From Plasmodium brasilianum (Eukaryota; Apicomplexa; Aconoidasida; Haemosporida; Plasmodiidae), in the NCBI RefSeq assembly GCF_023973825.1, contig NC_090120.1, forward strand, positions 248,001 to 312,000: a stretch of DNA of 64,000 nt, read 5' to 3'. Every line of letters begins with the position of its first letter. Position 1 is the first letter of the stretch. Shown piece by piece: positions 24,664 to 36,899 of the stretch. The position numbers were made by a program, and so were the translations under genes. Below the pieces are notes generated by a model that was given only the letters and a program-made list of their open reading frames with translations, had not been told where the DNA came from and did not search any database.

Positions 24664-25460
24664 ATGATAGCGCATATAAATAAATTAACTTTTTTTATTA
24701 TAATTTTTTCATTTTCCCTATTAATATGGATATTCCAGGATGCTTATGCGGTAGAATTATTATATTTAATAATTTCTATACATTCATTATAAATCATGTA
24801 TTTTCATTTTAAAAATAACAATTTATTCATAAGAAAATGAGGACATTTTTATAAATATTAAATATTTATTAACATTTTTAGGCAGATGTCTCTACAGAAT
24901 CATTGAATAATACAAAATATCATAATCATAAGTTTGATTTAGGTATGAGAAGATTTTTTCTGGGACCAATGTATTATGAAGGTGATGATTCCATACCCAA
25001 ACATTATAAAAAATATTGCTTTTCCAATTTTTTAAGATGTTATGATACATCCAAATATAAGGATATCATTATAGGTTCTTATAATCCAAATGTATCTAAT
25101 GCAGCTATTGTCAAATTATATAATGAATTAAAAGAAGATGCAGAGAAATGTGATGGATACAAACCAAGAGCAGTAGAAATAGTTAAATATATAAATAATC
25201 TTTTATTTTATTTACAATTGAAATATAAAAAGAAAATTGAAACAGCGTCACCTACTAAAAAGGAAAAATACGAAAAACTTTTACAAGTTGTATCTAGCCC
25301 AAAAATTAAAAACTTGCTTAGACTTACTATTCCAAGATTAGCAGAATCATATTGTTTATTTTCGTATATCCCACACATAGATCATTCAATAGGTGAAGTA
25401 ATTTTATCTGACCTTATAAAACAAGCAAACTCTATTTTATCTTTACATAATAAAAATTGA
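24664..25460 (+). CDS. Two-exon secreted or exported protein of unknown family
   Basis: Exon 1 is 24664-24750 (29 codons; hydrophobic, IIIFSFSLLIWIFQDAYA at residues 12-29), the intron 24751-24881 (131 nt, phase 0) and exon 2 24882-25460, giving 221 residues. Exon 1 reads as a signal peptide with a plausible cleavage site near its end. The mature part has no further membrane segment, no tryptophan, no canonical PEXEL motif, and four cysteines (in YKKYCFSNF, LRCYDTS, AEKCDGY and ESYCLFS), an even number that could pair. It looks mostly helical, with a Lys-rich middle (LKYKKKIETASPTKKEKYEK). I do not recognise the family; it is not PHIST (no Trp), pir or fam-l/m in exon 2. The reading frame is clean and codon use is richer than the surrounding noise. 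It lies next to a pir remnant on the same strand. Confidence 0.75.
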
Positions 25461-26183
25461 ATAATGGTGAATATAGTATCTAGTCCAAATAAGTAGAACT
25501 GTTTTCTATATACTCTTATGAGTATTAATGTATCATCCATGAAAATTTTTAAAATTAAAGAATTTATTTTAATATACATAAAATTTTATGCATTTCATAG
25601 TACGTGAAATATCTCTATCATATAAGTGTTATATGAATTATCTGATATTCAATTTTTATTCAATTAAATATACTTAGAGTTATTTTTATATGGGTTAATT
25701 TAAATGGTTCATTAATAAATTTGTGTATATATTTATATCTGAATATCAAAAATTCTATAATGATATATAAGCTTTTAAATTATTTTTTTCCCCTCTTCAT
25801 ATTTTTCTATTTATATATTTGTGAAAAACGCCTGTATGTTTGATTGTTTAATTTTAGTAAAGCTATATTTTTACCAATTGTTTTTTTGAAGTTTCTATTA
25901 TATCTATAATTATTTTTTCGCTTGCATTTCAATGTATAGTTTAGATTTGTAAATTTATAAAATTATTAAGTTTTGTAATTATCCTTTTTTAGCGTATGTA
26001 TTTAGTGAATTTTGACACGTGTTCGTTTCTTGTAAATTAAGATAATTTTTTTGAAAATAACAATATATGTAATATTGCAGTGTTGTAACTAAATATATAA
26101 ATTAGTTTTATAATAATTTTTTCCCAGTAGTAATATTGTTTATTTGTAAATTTTAAAATTTTCAGATAATATATTTTCATTGA
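25461..26183. other. Non-coding spacer
   Basis: Spacer between the secreted protein gene and the pir remnant. No reading frame or repeat worth naming was seen. Confidence 0.45.
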
Positions 26184-27008
26184 ATGGAAAAAACACATAG
26201 TGAAGAATTACTTCTTTTGTAGAATAAACAGTAAACTTATTTCACATTCACCTATTATCCATTTTTCCATTAGTTTCCTTTATTATTATTTTTACTATTT
26301 TTTATTTTTATAATAATTCATGGGATTATTTGTTAAATATGAACAATAATTTGAATCATATACTCAACAATATACTGCAAATGTTTCTAATTTTTGTACC
26401 ACTAGTCCATCACTTAAGTATTATGCTAATGATAATATATGTGACCCTGTATGTTAAAAGATTTATGGATACTTAATAAATATATCTAAGAACTATGCAT
26501 CTAGCATAGGAAATACTAGTAAATACGTGAATTATATTATGCATAAGAAACATATTTATAATTTATATGACTAGTTTCATACACTTCAGCTACTTTCATA
26601 AAAGAGTAAACGAATATATGTAAAATTTTTATAAAAAAAATTGATTTTCATATTTTAATAAAACATACAGGCCTATATAATTTCTATAAGATTTTAAACA
26701 GATTAATTTATCAAGAAGTTATAACTTCATTAAGAAATTGTGAACATTTTAATAAACGTTATGAATATTATAGTAAACTTTATAAGAAATGAGAAGGGAA
26801 TATAACTAACGAATTTTCTCAGAAGTTAAGCAATTTTAAGAAAGTATATGATGAAAAGATGCTCAACGTAACTGAAATCCCTGGCATACCAAAAATTTTA
26901 TCATCTAAAAACAGTTATGTTTTTTCTTCCAGTTGAACAACAACTGTTGTATTACTAGCATCTTTCACCTTATTTTTTTTATATGTTATTAATAAAAATT
27001 ATAATTAA
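26184..27008 (+). pseudogene. pir (PIR superfamily) pseudogene
   Basis: A candidate short first exon begins at 26184 (MEKTHSEELLLL, then TAG at 26220); this part is weak. From 26350 an open piece contains FCTTSPSLKYYANDNICD and, after a TAA at 26455, IYGYLINISKNYASS, recalling the Cys-rich domain of pir proteins. That frame ends at TAG 26572. A second frame from about 26635 reads YNFYKILNRLIYQEV and LRNCEHFNKRYEYYSKLY, meets TGA at 26790, continues with FKKVYDEKMLNVTEIPG, meets TGA at 26934, and then gives a membrane segment (TTTVVLLASFTLFFLYVI) with a short basic tail and stop at 27006-27008. The order of Cys motif, Phe/Tyr/Lys-rich helix and C-terminal membrane segment is that of a pir gene. 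Several stops and a frameshift make it a pseudogene. Confidence 0.7.
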
Positions 27009-27799
27009 TTGTTCTAATAATCTAACAAAATGTACATTTTCATTTTCACAAATAATTACAAGCACAAAACAGTTATATTTTTAAGTATATATATTTTTTT
27101 TTTTCATATAGTTTACTTCAATGAAATCATGCTTACCTAGTAATTTACAAATGATAAAAATAATTCAACTTAACCAAGTTAAATAAGAAAAAAGAGTAAC
27201 CTTTCAAAACATCGATAGGGAATTGAATAGAAATTTTGAAGGAAGTTTTCATAATATAAGTTATCGTACTAAATAAAACAGTTAATAAAAAAAATTACAG
27301 TTTATATTATTTTCTAGAAAAAGGCTAATACTCAGTGGCACGAAAGTTACAATCGTGTGGAATTTTATTGTTAAATAAATTTAGCTAAAAATAAACAAAT
27401 GTATACATATTTATAAAAATTACAATAATTATGAGGTAAAAATTGTTCAAAAAATGTATTAACATAAATACAGTACTAATTTAAGAATTAGCAGCACAAA
27501 TATCCACTTATACGTGATATTTGCTTCAGAATTCATAAAAAATAATTTTAAAACATAAATATACTATACTAGGTGGTATAGAAAACTTTGAACTCCTTAT
27601 AATATAATAATAATTAAAGATTATTGCGTAAGGATTAAAATAGAATAAAGGGGGCCGAAAGAAATAATAAAAAATAACACAAATTATATTATAAAAGATG
27701 AAAAAATTTAAAATAAAAATATGACTCAAAATATAAAATATTATTTTTTTTCTTTATAACATGCTTTATTTTGATATTCTATTACTATTTGTTTCATTT
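27009..27799. other. Non-coding spacer between pir remnant and duplicated flank
   Basis: No supported gene. The minus-strand open stretch 27526-27729 is Phe/Tyr/Ile-rich and overlaps nothing conserved. Confidence 0.4.
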
Positions 27800-28800
27800 T
27801 AATTATATAGAATTTAAAATTTAACCCAATGCATTACAATTTTAGCATTATTGTCTTTATGTTGAAGTTAATATAAGTAGAATTGCAGTTTTGATATAGA
27901 TACATAAAGATAAGCTATAATATTATATGGAATCTAGTATATGAATGAGAATATTTATACGCATTAGTTAATAATTCATAAATATATCCTTCTTAAGCAT
28001 TATGCTTAATTTTTTTTTTCTCTTATAATACCCATTTACCTATATAATATCCAAGAAGGATAAATAAATGGGCATATGGTAAATAAAGGACATATAAGAG
28101 ATTAGTTTTTAATTATAAAATTTTCACAATTGCAAATTATAAGAGTAACATATAATATTTGTATTTATATATTTTAGTATTATTTACTTTATACAGAAGA
28201 AAAAGTAGAACAAACATTTACAATATTATAATAGCAAATAATATGATAAAACGTGTACAATAAGAAAAATAGAAAGATAATTCTTTTTAACACGAGGTTT
28301 CAGATAGTATTCTTCTTTTATGTTCTCCATGAAACTCATTATATACACATGATATTTTAGAAATGCATTATGTCGTGTTTCATCATGTGAAACTTTCACA
28401 TAACTTCTAATTTTCTAATTAGAAATTTCAGAATAAGTACACATTTTTACTATTGAAAACAACTATGTATTATTTTGGAACTAACCATACATCGGAATTA
28501 TAGTTATAAATATAAGATTTTTAGGATTATATTTAATATCACATTCAAAATAATAAAACAATATTTAGTTATCGACGAAATTATACCATATTACTCAAGC
28601 AATGTAATATTTAGATAAAAAGGGTAAAACAAATTTTTTTTTATGATATTAAGGTATTCAATTTTATATTTTCATGATCATTTTTTTGTAGTAATAGTAA
28701 ATCTAGTAAAAAGAAAACGTGGTCATCATATGGCTAATACGGATAATAAGAATTGAAAAACTATTTAATTATTATATTTTATTTATTCATTATTTTTAGT
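27800..28800. repeat. Intergenic duplicated block B, copy 1
   Basis: Collinear by eye with about 39600-40520. Anchors: 'taataattcataaatat' (near 27969 and 39768) and 'atcacattcaaaata' at 28538 against 'atcacactcaaaata' at 40352. Both copies lie a few kilobases downstream of a minus-strand exported protein gene. Diverged and not coding. Confidence 0.5.
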
Positions 28801-28827
28801 ATCACCTTTATATTTTATTAAACATTA

Positions 28828-28858
<31 letters not shown>

Positions 28859-29928
28859 ACTTCATAATAATAATGTAAATAACAACAACGAGTAAAAAAA
28901 TATTAAAGCAACATTTCGTTACTAATTAATTTATGTAATATTAACTTAAAATATTTTTAACAGAATTGATCCATAAAAATTATTTACTTTATTTCCCTAA
29001 AAATTCATTTAATTTTTAGTAATTTACTTTTTATAAAAAAGTAATCTCAACAGTAAGCATATTTATTTCATTTATATATTAAAAATATAGAACATAGAAA
29101 TAAAAAAATATTTTAATTTGTTAAATCTTCGAAGTTTATTTTTTTTTTTTTTCTACAAAAGAATTAATTCTATATTCATTAATATGTATAAGCCAATAAA
29201 TTCATGTAAAATAGTAACAAGATTAAGTTTTAAAATATTAACCATAATTCCTAAAGAGTAACCCTATTTAAAAAGGATATTCTTTTGTTATAGTGTTTTA
29301 AGTTCATATATTTACCATGAAAAAAATAAAACATACATTGAGAAGGATTTAAGAAAATAAAATTTTCACAATAAGTTTATCCTAAAGCTTATCTCGCAAA
29401 ATAAACATAAGATTGGTTCTTATGTTTAACAAAAAAGAAACATTACACCAACGCAACAAAATATATTTAATTCATTTCATAAACTACTAAACATAAAACC
29501 TATACTTCTAATTTTAAACGAATAATACTATTTTTTTATATGTGTAACCAATAATCATTTAAATCCAGTAGTTAAAAAAAAAAAAGTAATGCTATTTTTA
29601 ACAGTACCATAAATTGGTATACAATATCAATATAAATATAATATGTGTACTTGTATATACTAATTCTAATTCATATACATATATTTCTCAAGTCAATCTT
29701 GTTAAATACAGAATTATATATTTGGACCATAAATATTGTGTTAAACAGAAAATGTACTTTAAATATCAAGTTAAAAATATCAAAATAAACAAATTAATTA
29801 AAAAATTAAAGTGAAAATTTTTACAGTTATTCATCAATAAGTCTATGCCTTGGCAACTGTACATATGAAATCTATGCAATTATAGATACACTTGTAATTT
29901 TATTATATCACAAAGAAAAATAAATATC
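28801..29928. other. Non-coding 3' flank of the 30 kb gene
   Basis: This includes a poly-T stretch near 28846-28858 and the 3'-flank block at about 29795-29845. The plus-strand open stretch 29614-29814 overlaps that block and is rejected as a gene. Confidence 0.45.
29795..29845 (-). promoter_or_regulatory. Conserved 3'-flank block of the 30 kb locus
   Basis: 'aaaaaattaaagtgaaaatt' followed by T-rich sequence and 'cagttattcatcaa', about 85-135 bp past the stop codon. It is closest to the blocks at about 41680-41715 and 52847-52890. Confidence 0.3.
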
Positions 29929-30804
29929 TTAATTCTTAAAAAATTCGTTTTTAATGAGAGAAGGATAATTCGTATAATTTAGTTTATTTTTTACATTTAT
30001 TAACTTTTCATTTTTTTCAATATTTCTACATAATTTAATAGCCCTTAATATAACTATAACCGTTATTATAAAAAATACTATAATTATTGGGCTCCACCAT
30101 TCACATGTAAACATATCAGCACCAAGGACTTCAGGATTTGCTATTATTAAAATAAATATTATTTCTAATAATATAACAAATGTAGGTAAACTGAAAAGTG
30201 CGACTTCTTTTGCTTGTGTGTTGTTTCTTAAAAATTTAACATCTTCCTTCGTAATAAACCTAACTTGATTTTTATAATGTATTTTGTCGAATATTCTTTT
30301 TATAATGTGCGAATTTCCTCCGTTGCATACAGAAGATTTACTTTTCCTAGATTGTTCATTAATTTTTATATTATTTAATGAACATTTCTTTGGCTGTTTA
30401 TTTTTTATTTTCGCTAAGTTTTTATTATTATATTTATTTTGTTTTTCGTACCCTCTAATAGGGTGTAAATCTCCTTTTATACAGAAAACATTCGAGCTTT
30501 TTTCTTGTTTATATTGTGATAGTAAACGATATGTTCTTGTGCATACTCTTTGAACAACATTGTTTTTGTCACCCAAAGACACATAAAAGGTACACTAAAA
30601 TTAATAAAATAAATATTAATGATTTAAAAGCATAAATAACCTCATATTAAAAAAATAATTAAATAAGAACAATAAAAATATGAGTAATAATAGTATTCTT
30701 AAATAATATAATTATACCATATCACTGTTCATATGATATATCCTTGTTAAAAAGAAAAATATAGCAAATATAATAAAAAAGGGAGACTTAAATTTTTGTT
30801 CCAT
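29929..30804 (-). CDS. Divergent two-exon exported membrane protein, intact
   Basis: Exon 1 is 30804-30718 (29 codons, MEQKFKSPFFIIFAIFFFL...), the intron 30717-30595 (123 nt, phase 0) and exon 2 30594-29929, for 250 residues. Exon 2 starts with the shared motif RTYRLLSQYKQEKSSNV, then a Lys/Asn-rich linker, a distinctive core (KRIFDKIHYKNQVRF, KEDVKFLRNN), a first membrane segment (FSLPTFVILLEIIFILII), a short loop with a Cys and paired Trp (CEWWSP), a second membrane segment (IIIVFFIITVIVILRAI) and a basic tail rich in Asn and Lys. It lacks both the SHLEKKIFKELDY core of fam-l and the FDGKHFHF core of fam-m, so it is a separate subfamily. The pseudogene at 53 kb is its closest relative here (KRILDKIYYKNLVRY). 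Probably exported; function unknown. Confidence 0.8.
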
Positions 30805-33800
30805 GGCATCGATTTTTAATATTTAATACATTAAAAAAAAAAATAACAGTATATAACGATTTTTTAATGTTATGCGTACTATATTTTTTGAAAAAATCTT
30901 TTCTTTTTTTTTTTTTATAAAAACCTAATTAATTGCATATATACATAATACACTTGAAAACATAAACCAAGAAGAATAACTTTAAAAATCCCTCATTATA
31001 TTTTCATCGTAATGCTATAAAATAATGTTATCACAATAATATATTTTTAATATTTACTCAAGTCATATAATTTGATTATTCAATTGTATTGTAATTAAAA
31101 AAATTTTCTAAATAATACATATCAAAATAAAATAAATACAAATATATGGTTTCTAAATATTTCATAGTAATAAATTTACTTACAATATTGCATATATAAC
31201 ATATCCATAGTACATTGTTCTATATAGTGCAAAAATTAATACTAATTTTAGTGATGCTTTTGTAATAATAATTCTAATTTTATAAATAATATATTTTAAA
31301 AATAGAGGTTTTTACGGATAAAAAATATAAATTTAACGATATAATTGTAATAATAATAATAATAAATGAAAAAAAGAAATTTTTTTTTTTACATTTTCTT
31401 CTATATTAATTATAAAACTTCTATAAGATTTTAAGTCCATTAGATATTTAAAAAATTAAATTCATTAAATATTTCCTAATGTATTAAAAAATATATAAAA
31501 GCAAATACAAACAGATATATTTTTGCATTATAATTTTTCTTTTAATTTATACCATTATTTCTAAATTAAAATTTTTTAACTCAATATTTTCTTTTTTAAA
31601 TAAATGTTTTTATTTAGGTAAAATATTAATAAAATTAAAAAAAAAAGAAAAAAGAATATATTAAAAGTAAAAATTTTAAAGGAATTATTACATTTAATTG
31701 CTACAATTTTAAAATAATTCTAATTATAAAAATTTACAAATAAAAATAATATATAACATACAGTATGTACTAGAAAAATGAGAAAAAATAACATTATAAT
31801 TTAGTGAAGTATATGATTAGTAATTTTTCTCCTAATGACATTAGAACGAATATAAATTTTTTTTTTTCTTTTTAAAAATATATATGATTAAATACATATT
31901 TTAGAGGTATAACTTAATATATACAAAATAATATTTTTTTAAAAATTACCTTTAATAGCAAAAATGTGTTGTATTTACATATATCTGTTATATATATATT
32001 ATAACAAAAAAAAAAATTGATACATTACAAAAATAATATTGCCTAAAAATTATTTTAACCATACAATATACATATCTACTACTTTTTTCTTGGAATATTA
32101 CTTTTCGATTAAATAAATAAAGAAATGAAAAATCATGAAAAAAAATTAAATTTATATTAATATTTTTACATTGCAAGAAAAAAAAAAAAAAAATATATTT
32201 TTAATGAAATTTTCAAAATTATATTTTCCTTGTTTTATATTATGATTTTATTTATCATAATATTTTAAAATGTTAGTTAGTATTCGTATTCTAACTATTA
32301 TATTTTCTGATTTATGAACTCAAATTTTTTCTCTAAAAAATATAGTTAAAACCATTTAAAAAATTTATAATAACATGTATATAACAAATAAAATTAATTA
32401 TAAAAAATTTTAAATCATACAGAGTAAATCCAACTAAATATTATATATGGCATTCGTAAGTTTTAGAAACATTTATTTTCACTAAAAAATTTTTAAAGCC
32501 ATTTTTTCATTAATTATAAATTTTTTTTTTTTTTAAATTATATTTTTGTAATATTAAATTTTCATATAAAAATATAGTACATTCATAATAAAGCATTTAA
32601 TTTTCTCCTTACTGAATAATAATACTGAGAATAATTATATACATATGTAATTTATTCGTATTAAGCTCGTAACATTTTTTGAATTCATCGGTATATTCAC
32701 TATTATTTTCGTTACTGCATACTTATAAATACGTAATTTATATAAATGTATTACACCTTTAATAGCTCGTACATTCAAGGTTTTACCGATAATGTGTAAT
32801 ACATTTTTGTGTCTTCAATATTTTTGTCTACATAAAAAATAAAAACTTCTTTATATTTAACAGGTGAAAATTTAGTATATAACATTTGAATAATTCACAA
32901 TATTTAAATATTCATGATAAAAATATTAGATTTTTTCATTTATCCTCTTACAAATAAAACACTGATATGTTCACAAAATAATATGTATCTTTATTATTAT
33001 TTCAAGTGAATAAAATTTCATGATTTTATTCGTGAGCTTTTTATATTATTATGTTTTTAAGTTATATTTATTTCTTTATTGCATTTTACTTATTTGCTCC
33101 AATATATTTAATAATATGTACAATATTTTCACAGATTATATATATTAACATAAGTATATATAAGTTATTGGAAAAAAAATATAATGTCTTTTTAATTTTA
33201 TTATCATAATATATATTTAATCATCGTAAAATTATTTTTCTCTTAAATATTTTTTCTATTTATATATATTTTTATTAAATTATAAACTCTTTAAGAGATC
33301 ATGCTTTTTCGATACAATATTTTTATTTTATACTGTAATTATTCAAATCCTTATAAAATGATTAGTAAAAATAAATGATACTTAAATGTACTCATTTTCA
33401 GATGATAATTTCCTTTGTATCAAAACATCCATCTGTTCTGTTGTATAAACTTTCATAAAAAAAAAATAACTTTTATGCATTATTTTAATGAACAAAATAT
33501 GTATATCTATTCCACAAAATACATTCACTTCGTTTTATTAATTAGAAACAAGGCGCGTATGTTTTCAATTTAAAATTAAAAAATTTTTTTAATTGAATTA
33601 ACAAAAAATAATCTTAGAGGAGAATTATATAATAATTAAATAGCACCATTCCTCATAGCACAAATATTTATTATCATAAGACCTGAATAAAGTTCTATTA
33701 ATTCCCCTATTATATACTATTTTTAACTCATATTTATTTTGCATAAAATTATATTGAAATATAAACATATCTATATAATATAATAAAATATATTTATGCT

Positions 33801-34033
33801 TAAAATATAACTTAGTACACATAATGAAAAATATTAAAACATTCATATTCAAAAAGAAACTAAAAATATATTTTTTGAGTTCATATATAAAAATGTCCAT
33901 GATTATGTGCATGCAAATACATAATTTATGTAATTATAGATATTTGTATTAAGTATTTGACTAAATATATAACACACATTAGTTCACATATAATAGTTTT
34001 TTAAAAAAAGAAATATATTGAAGATTATAAGTT
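30805..34033. other. Non-coding interval between the 30 kb and 34 kb loci
   Basis: No gene is supported. The left part is the 5' flank of the 30 kb gene, with a weak copy of the upstream box near 31520-31550. A poly-A tract is at about 32177-32193. The right end is the 3' flank of the 34 kb pseudogene and holds a diverged 3' block near 33828-33880. Open stretches at 31988-32176 and 33625-33912 are low complexity. Confidence 0.45.
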
Positions 34034-34975
34034 TTACCTTTTCTTGAACTTAATTTTATCATATTTTTTAAATTTCTTACAGTAATAAAAAAACGCTGAT
34101 ATAAATGTGACACCTAATATGAAGAAAGGTATAATATATATTAGAATACCATACAAATTATATAATATATTATTTTTTCTCTCAAATAAAGGTTCCAAGA
34201 ACCATTTTAAAGATTCCTACGTAGCTTCTAAAGACGTCTTCAACTGCTCAAAAGGACCCTATAATTTAAGAACACTAAAAAATCCTTTATTTATTGCCTT
34301 TTCCAAGGAGATATCTATTATGATTGTCATCGATAGCAACAAGAATATTATTAAAGTTGAAGCAATCCGTAGTCCGTATTTTTTACGTATAATTTGTTTG
34401 TAAGTTTTATTACTAATTCTTTTGTTGTTTTTAAGGAAATATGCATAATCAAGTTGTTTGAATATTTTTTTTTCTAAATTAGAATATATTTTTATTTCAA
34501 GCATACAAGATTTATTTATCACTGGTTGTCTATCTTCTTCTGTATTTATTAATGAACTTTCTCTTAATTGTTTACTTCTTGCATTTACCCCTTTTTCATT
34601 ATTAAATATATCTTTTTTTTTGTTCATTCCATTAATTCGTATCATTTCTTTTAGTACAAAAAAATATTAATCCTTATTCTTTTCACATTTTGCAAGTAAT
34701 TTATAAGTTATTGGGACTAATTTTTTATGAAGACTGTGTTGCTCAAGCAAAGACTTATTTAAACTCCACTAAAAAAAAAAGTAAATATATATTATAATAA
34801 AAAAAATAATTTCATCTCAAATATAGTATTAATAAAAAAAAAAAAAAAAATTGTAGTATTCTATATATCCTTAAATAATATTATCATACAATATCACAAT
34901 TATAATGGCACTCCAAGATGAAAGGATAAATCCAACAAAATTAATAAGTAAGGATGTCTTATTTTTCTGTTTCAT
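34034..34975 (-). pseudogene. fam-l type pseudogene with three in-frame stops
   Basis: Exon 1 is 34975 to about 34890 (MKQKNKTSLLINFVGF..., with ILSSWSAII), one base short of the usual 87 at the donor. The intron is about 121 nt and exon 2 runs 34768-34034. Exon 2 keeps one frame throughout but carries TAA at 34669-34667, TAG at 34261-34259 and TAG at 34219-34217. Between them are recognisable fam-l parts: a degenerate ITYKLLAKCEK motif, IYSNLEKKIFKQLDYAYFL, KKYGLRIASTLIIFLLLS, then after the stops KWFLEPLFE, a membrane segment (YGILIYIIPFFILGVTFI) and the tail KKFKKYDKIKFKKR. The decay is mainly by point mutation rather than indels. Confidence 0.8.
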
Positions 34976-36899
34976 GATGTAGTTATTTAATGATCCAACA
35001 TAATCAAAACAGAAAAAATTAATCTTATTTTAATACACTTCAAATGATAGAATAAAATATTTAAAAAAATAATTTCTTCTTATTAGCGCTTCCTATATAC
35101 ATAATAAATATACATATATATAAAGTACATCAAAATAACTACAACGAAAAATAAATTTTTAAATGTATTATATAATATTTATCTTAGTTTTAATTAAATG
35201 AAAAATAACTTTTCTTAATATAATTTAATTTATAAATACATAAAATATATAAATTAATTATTTAATAATGTGCATGAATTATGTAGTATTTTATTGTTTT
35301 TCAGAATAAATTATGAAATAAATATGTAAGTACTTATCAGGTTTAAATATTCTTTTTTATACATTACTGAATGTAGAGAATATAAACGTAATATATTCCT
35401 CTATATATTAAAATAATAATTACTAATATTATGAAGGTTATACAGTAAATATTTCATATTTCATTAATATTTATTTAGAAAACACTACTGGTATTAATAA
35501 AATATTAATTATTACAATGATACAATAATAGTAATTACGAAAAACAAAAAACAAATTACACACGTTAATTATGACAAATACATTAAATTCTCCTTATGTA
35601 AATAGAGTTTCTTATTATATACAATTTTTTTAAAAAGAGGAATTTATGTCGAACTACATAATCTATGAAGAAACATATATTCTATAAAATAAAGAGTAAT
35701 TTTTTATGTTGGTGCCATAATTTTTCAGTATTACACTTTTAAAAATAGGTTTAACTTGTACTATTGTTTCTTAATTAAAAAACTGTGTATTCATTTACAT
35801 AATTTTTTAATTTTTCCTCTAAATTAATTATATATATTCAAAAATAAAAATTAATGAAGTAAAAAAAAAAAAAAAAAAAAGAGAGATTAAAGGTAAAACC
35901 GGTATAAAAATATAACATATAAATTCATTAAGTTAAAAACATGTAAATGGAAATAAATTTACAAATAAGAATAATATATACAAGATATAATTTATATATA
36001 ACAAATGAAAAAGAATAACAATATATTCGATAAATATATATGATTTAGTAATTATCTATTTGTAAATTTAGAACTAATATATTATCTATTATTTACACTA
36101 CATAAAACACATAATACTAAAAACAAAATTTGCAGATGTTTCATAATAAATCGACATTAATACATAAATAAATAATATTCTACTAAATATATTTTTTAAA
36201 GAATAAATACATTATTTCAAAATTTTTATATTTTGCTTATTTTATGGTGAAGAGAATGATAACTGTAAAATTGTTTTATATATACCGAATATTATTTTAA
36301 TCATGTGAAATATAACATAATAATGAAGCTCTGAAGGAATACCTTTTTCCAAGCGTATAATTAAAAGGATTAAACATGAGAAGAGACAGATAAATTTATA
36401 AAACTATTATTAAAATAAAAAAATTAACATTATTATATTTTACTTTTTAATATACATATTATATTATACATTCAATATTTATGAAAACTCTTATTCAATT
36501 TCTTCTATTTTTTATCATAATTTGTCCGTTTTAGTTTTTTATGACACCTTATATTACTATATAAATTATATATTAAACATTTTTAATATATAAAAAAACA
36601 TAAAAAATAAAATAAATATAATGTATACGAAAATTATATAGTAAAAATCTTCTAACAATTTAGCAATACGTGTGTTTTTTCAGTTTTAGCAACAATGATT
36701 TTTTTTTAAACATACTTTTTTTTCTATTTTTTTAAAAAAAATATAAATAATTGACTATAACATTTATACTTTTATTTTAATTAAGAAATCATATTCATAT
36801 TGTTTAATTTCTTTGTAGAACATTAAATTTCTTCCCCATTAATTATATATACAACACGTATATCTTGTTATATATATATTGATAAAGTTTACACGCTTT
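34976..36899. other. Non-coding 5' flank of the 34 kb pseudogene
   Basis: This contains the upstream box at 35701-35735, a string near 35397 shared with 15724, and a poly-A run near 35861-35880. No coding sequence is seen. Confidence 0.45.
35701..35735 (-). promoter_or_regulatory. Conserved upstream box of the 34 kb locus
   Basis: 'ggtgccataatttttcagta' lies about 740 bp upstream of the start codon. It has survived although the gene itself is broken, which is consistent with simple shared ancestry as well as with function. Confidence 0.33.

Noticed and set aside
29614..29814. 66-codon plus-strand frame
   Set aside because: Antisense to and overlapping the 3'-flank block of the 30 kb gene, with Ile/Tyr/Lys-only composition.
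33625..33912. 95-codon minus-strand frame after the 34 kb pseudogene
   Set aside because: Low complexity and overlaps the conserved 3'-flank block; no family motif.
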